Of a stretch of 27,256 bases of DNA, positions 25,819-27,256 are shown piece by piece. This stretch comes from Haemophilus parahaemolyticus (GTDB taxonomy: Bacteria; Pseudomonadota; Gammaproteobacteria; Enterobacterales; Pasteurellaceae): NCBI RefSeq assembly GCF_002015035.1, contig NZ_MUXY01000019.1, positions 2,101 through 29,356 on the forward strand, given 5' to 3'. Position numbers and translations under genes: made by a program. The notes under the pieces were generated by a model, which saw only the letters and a list, made by a program, of their open reading frames with translations, searched no databases and was not told the origin of the DNA. How positions within the stretch are numbered: the first letter of the stretch is position 1; every line of letters begins with the position of its first letter.

Positions 25819-25880
25819 TGTGATCTAGATCTCAAAATAAGAATAATTAGCATTTAATCTTGTTAAATTAGTGTTACACT
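25819..25880 (+). promoter_or_regulatory. CRP-activated lldD promoter
   Basis: TGTGATCTAGATCTCA (25819-25834) differs from the ideal CRP site (TGTGATCTAGATCACA) at one base. An extended -10, TGTTACACT (25872-25880), lies downstream, with no good -35. With a start near 25887 the CRP centre would be at about -61, the class I activator distance. Confidence 0.7.
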
Positions 25881-25919
25881 CTGATAACTTTCTTATTAAC
25901 AGAGTTCAAAGAGGTTAAA

Positions 25920-27065
25920 ATGATTATTTCATCAGCCAGCGATTATCGTGAAGCGGCACGCCGCCGTGTTCCTCCTTTTATGTTCCACTATGCTGATGGT
26001 GGCTCTTATGCCGAGCAAACACTCGCCCGCAATGTGAGCGATTTGGAAAACATCGCATTAAGACAACGTGTGTTGAAAGATATGTCGGAGTTGGATACTA
26101 GCATTGAATTATTCGGCGAGAAACTTTCAATGCCAACCATTCTTGCACCCGTTGGGGCGTGCGGTATGTATGCACGCCGTGGGGAAGTGCAAGCAGCACA
26201 AGCGGCAGATAACAAAGGCGTACCATTTACGCTTTCAACGGTATCAATCTGCCCGATTGAGGAAGTGGCACCGGCGATTAAACGCCCGATGTGGTTCCAG
26301 CTTTATGTATTGAAAGATCGTGGCTTTATGAAAAATGCCCTTGAGCGAGCCAAAGCCGCGGGCTGTTCAACCTTAGTATTCACCGTAGATATGCCAACCC
26401 CAGGGGCGCGTTATCGTGATATGCACTCAGGCATGAGCGGTCCTTACAAAGAAATTCGCCGTGTGTTGCAAGGCTTTACTCACCCTTTCTGGGCGTATGA
26501 TGTGGGTATCAAAGGCAAACCGCACACTTTGGGCAATGTTTCAACTTATATGGGCAGACAAATTGGCTTAGATGATTATATTGGCTGGCTCACCGAGAAC
26601 TTTGATCCATCGATTTCGTGGAAGGATTTAGAGTGGATTCGTGAGTTTTGGGATGGTTCGATGGTGATTAAAGGCATTCTCGATCCAGAAGATGCGAAAG
26701 ATGCCGTGCGTTTTGGTGCTGATGGCATTGTGGTTTCTAACCACGGCGGTCGTCAATTAGATGGCGTGCTTTCAAGTGCAAGAGCGTTACCACCGATTGC
26801 TGATGCGGTAAAAGGGGATATTAAAATTATTGCTGACTCAGGTATTCGTAATGGTTTAGATGTAGTACGTATGTTAGCACTGGGGGCAGATGCAACAATG
26901 TTAGGTCGAGCATTTGTTTATGCCTTAGGGGCAGCAGGTCGCCAAGGTGTTGAAAATATGCTCGACATTTTCAAAAAAGAGATGCGTGTAGCGATGACAT
27001 TAACCAGCAATCGTACTATTGCTGATATTAAACCAGATGCATTAGTGGATTTAAGCAAACTCTAA
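25920..27065 (+). CDS. lldD: L-lactate dehydrogenase (quinone/cytochrome-linked)
   Basis: FMN-dependent respiratory L-lactate dehydrogenase, 381 residues, which oxidises L-lactate to pyruvate at the inner membrane face and feeds electrons to the quinone pool. Family signatures are [35 protein letters not shown], the substrate strand [11 protein letters not shown] and the active-site [10 protein letters not shown] with catalytic His and Arg. Then comes the FMN-phosphate site [16 protein letters not shown] and [11 protein letters not shown]. The gene stands alone: CRP-type promoter in front, terminator behind. No lldP or lldR is adjacent. L-lactate is a major carbon source for respiratory-tract Pasteurellaceae. 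Confidence 0.96.
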   Translation: MIISSASDYREAARRRVPPFMFHYADGGSYAEQTLARNVSDLENIALRQRVLKDMSELDTSIELFGEKLSMPTILAPVGACGMYARRGEVQAAQAADNKGVPFTLSTVSICPIEEVAPAIKRPMWFQLYVLKDRGFMKNALERAKAAGCSTLVFTVDMPTPGARYRDMHSGMSGPYKEIRRVLQGFTHPFWAYDVGIKGKPHTLGNVSTYMGRQIGLDDYIGWLTENFDPSISWKDLEWIREFWDGSMVIKGILDPEDAKDAVRFGADGIVVSNHGGRQLDGVLSSARALPPIADAVKGDIKIIADSGIRNGLDVVRMLALGADATMLGRAFVYALGAAGRQGVENMLDIFKKEMRVAMTLTSNRTIADIKPDALVDLSKL

Positions 27066-27089
27066 TTTACAAAATTTGGAGAAAAATAA

Positions 27090-27150
27090 ACCGCTTGTTG
27101 GCGTAATTTTGTGTTTTATGTATGTGTTTTCAACAAGCGGTAAATTTTTT
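27090..27150 (+). terminator. lldD terminator with paired uptake sequences
   Basis: ACCGCTTGTTG (27090-27100) pairs perfectly with CAACAAGCGGT (27131-27141) around 30 bases, then AAATTTTTT. The arms are uptake cores facing each other. Confidence 0.75.
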
Positions 27151-27206
27151 AAAATTTTTTGCAAAAAGTGCTTGCACGGTTTTGATTTTTCTCTATAATG
27201 CACCTC
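27142..27206 (+). promoter_or_regulatory. strong rRNA-type promoter
   Basis: TTGCAC (27172-27177) and a perfect TATAAT (27194-27199) with 16-base spacing are preceded by an A/T-rich UP-like tract (27142-27165) and followed by GCACC, a discriminator like that of rrn P1 promoters. The transcribed gene lies beyond the right edge; an rRNA or tRNA operon is expected, but no rRNA sequence is visible. Confidence 0.7.
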
Positions 27207-27212
27207 ACACAA

Positions 27213-27256
27213 CGACGCACTGTTGTGAACGATTTAGATTGATATGCAGTGCGTCG
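27213..27256 (+). other. inverted repeat in the leader at the right edge
   Basis: CGACGCACTG (27213-27222) and CAGTGCGTCG (27247-27256) are perfect complements 24 bases apart, just after the predicted transcription start. The repeat ends on the last base of the window and may continue. Confidence 0.6.

Overview
The window looks like the origin-proximal part of the chromosome of a urease-positive member of the Pasteurellaceae, most likely an Actinobacillus close to A. pleuropneumoniae. The evidence is as follows. There are many copies of the Apl-type DNA uptake sequence (core ACAAGCGGTC), several of them paired as terminator hairpins. A NikKLMQO-type nickel importer sits beside a urea transporter and urease genes. 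The proteins have a Pasteurellaceae character, and AT content is high. The species call is inference.

The intergenic region at about 9882-10322 has the features of a chromosomal replication origin: nine GATC sites, three GATC-headed 13-mers, three perfect TTATCCACA DnaA boxes plus one degenerate box, and an IHF-like site. Strand use supports this. Every convincing gene to the left is on the minus strand and every one to the right is on the plus strand, apart from one XRE regulator and a putative tiny hydrophobic peptide.

Left arm, reading away from the origin: mnmG and rsmG (tRNA and rRNA modification), then nikK/cbiK, cbiL, cbiM, cbiQ and cbiO (nickel uptake), a urea transporter, ureA, ureB, ureC (urease structural subunits) and a glutathione S-transferase-like gene. 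Urea and Ni2+ import are thus encoded directly upstream of the urease that needs both. The urease accessory genes (ureEFGD) are not in the window and would be expected beyond the left edge. A REP-like 23-bp inverted repeat sits between ureA and ureB.

Right arm: ychJ; a polar amino-acid ABC transporter whose binding-protein gene is separated from its permease and ATPase genes; between them a transglutaminase-like/MerT/MerP cassette and a class II Fic AMP-transferase with a palindromic operator candidate; a YfcZ/YiiS-family gene; and the complete F1Fo ATP synthase operon atpIBEFHAGDC. Next come a small accessory locus (24.24-25.80 kb), lldD (respiratory L-lactate dehydrogenase) behind a near-consensus CRP site, and an rRNA-type promoter at the right edge.

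The accessory locus is the best place to look for something undescribed. It holds an XRE regulator divergent from three very small genes, two of which look like diverged tandem copies. Beyond them is a roughly 430-base highly structured non-coding stretch ending in a strong terminator. Opposite that stretch lies a 36-residue hydrophobic peptide frame with an almost ideal ribosome binding site, an arrangement resembling a type I toxin-antitoxin pair. The atp operon also shows two short stems that tie the upstream stop codon to the ribosome binding site of the next gene (atpE-atpF and atpD-atpC).
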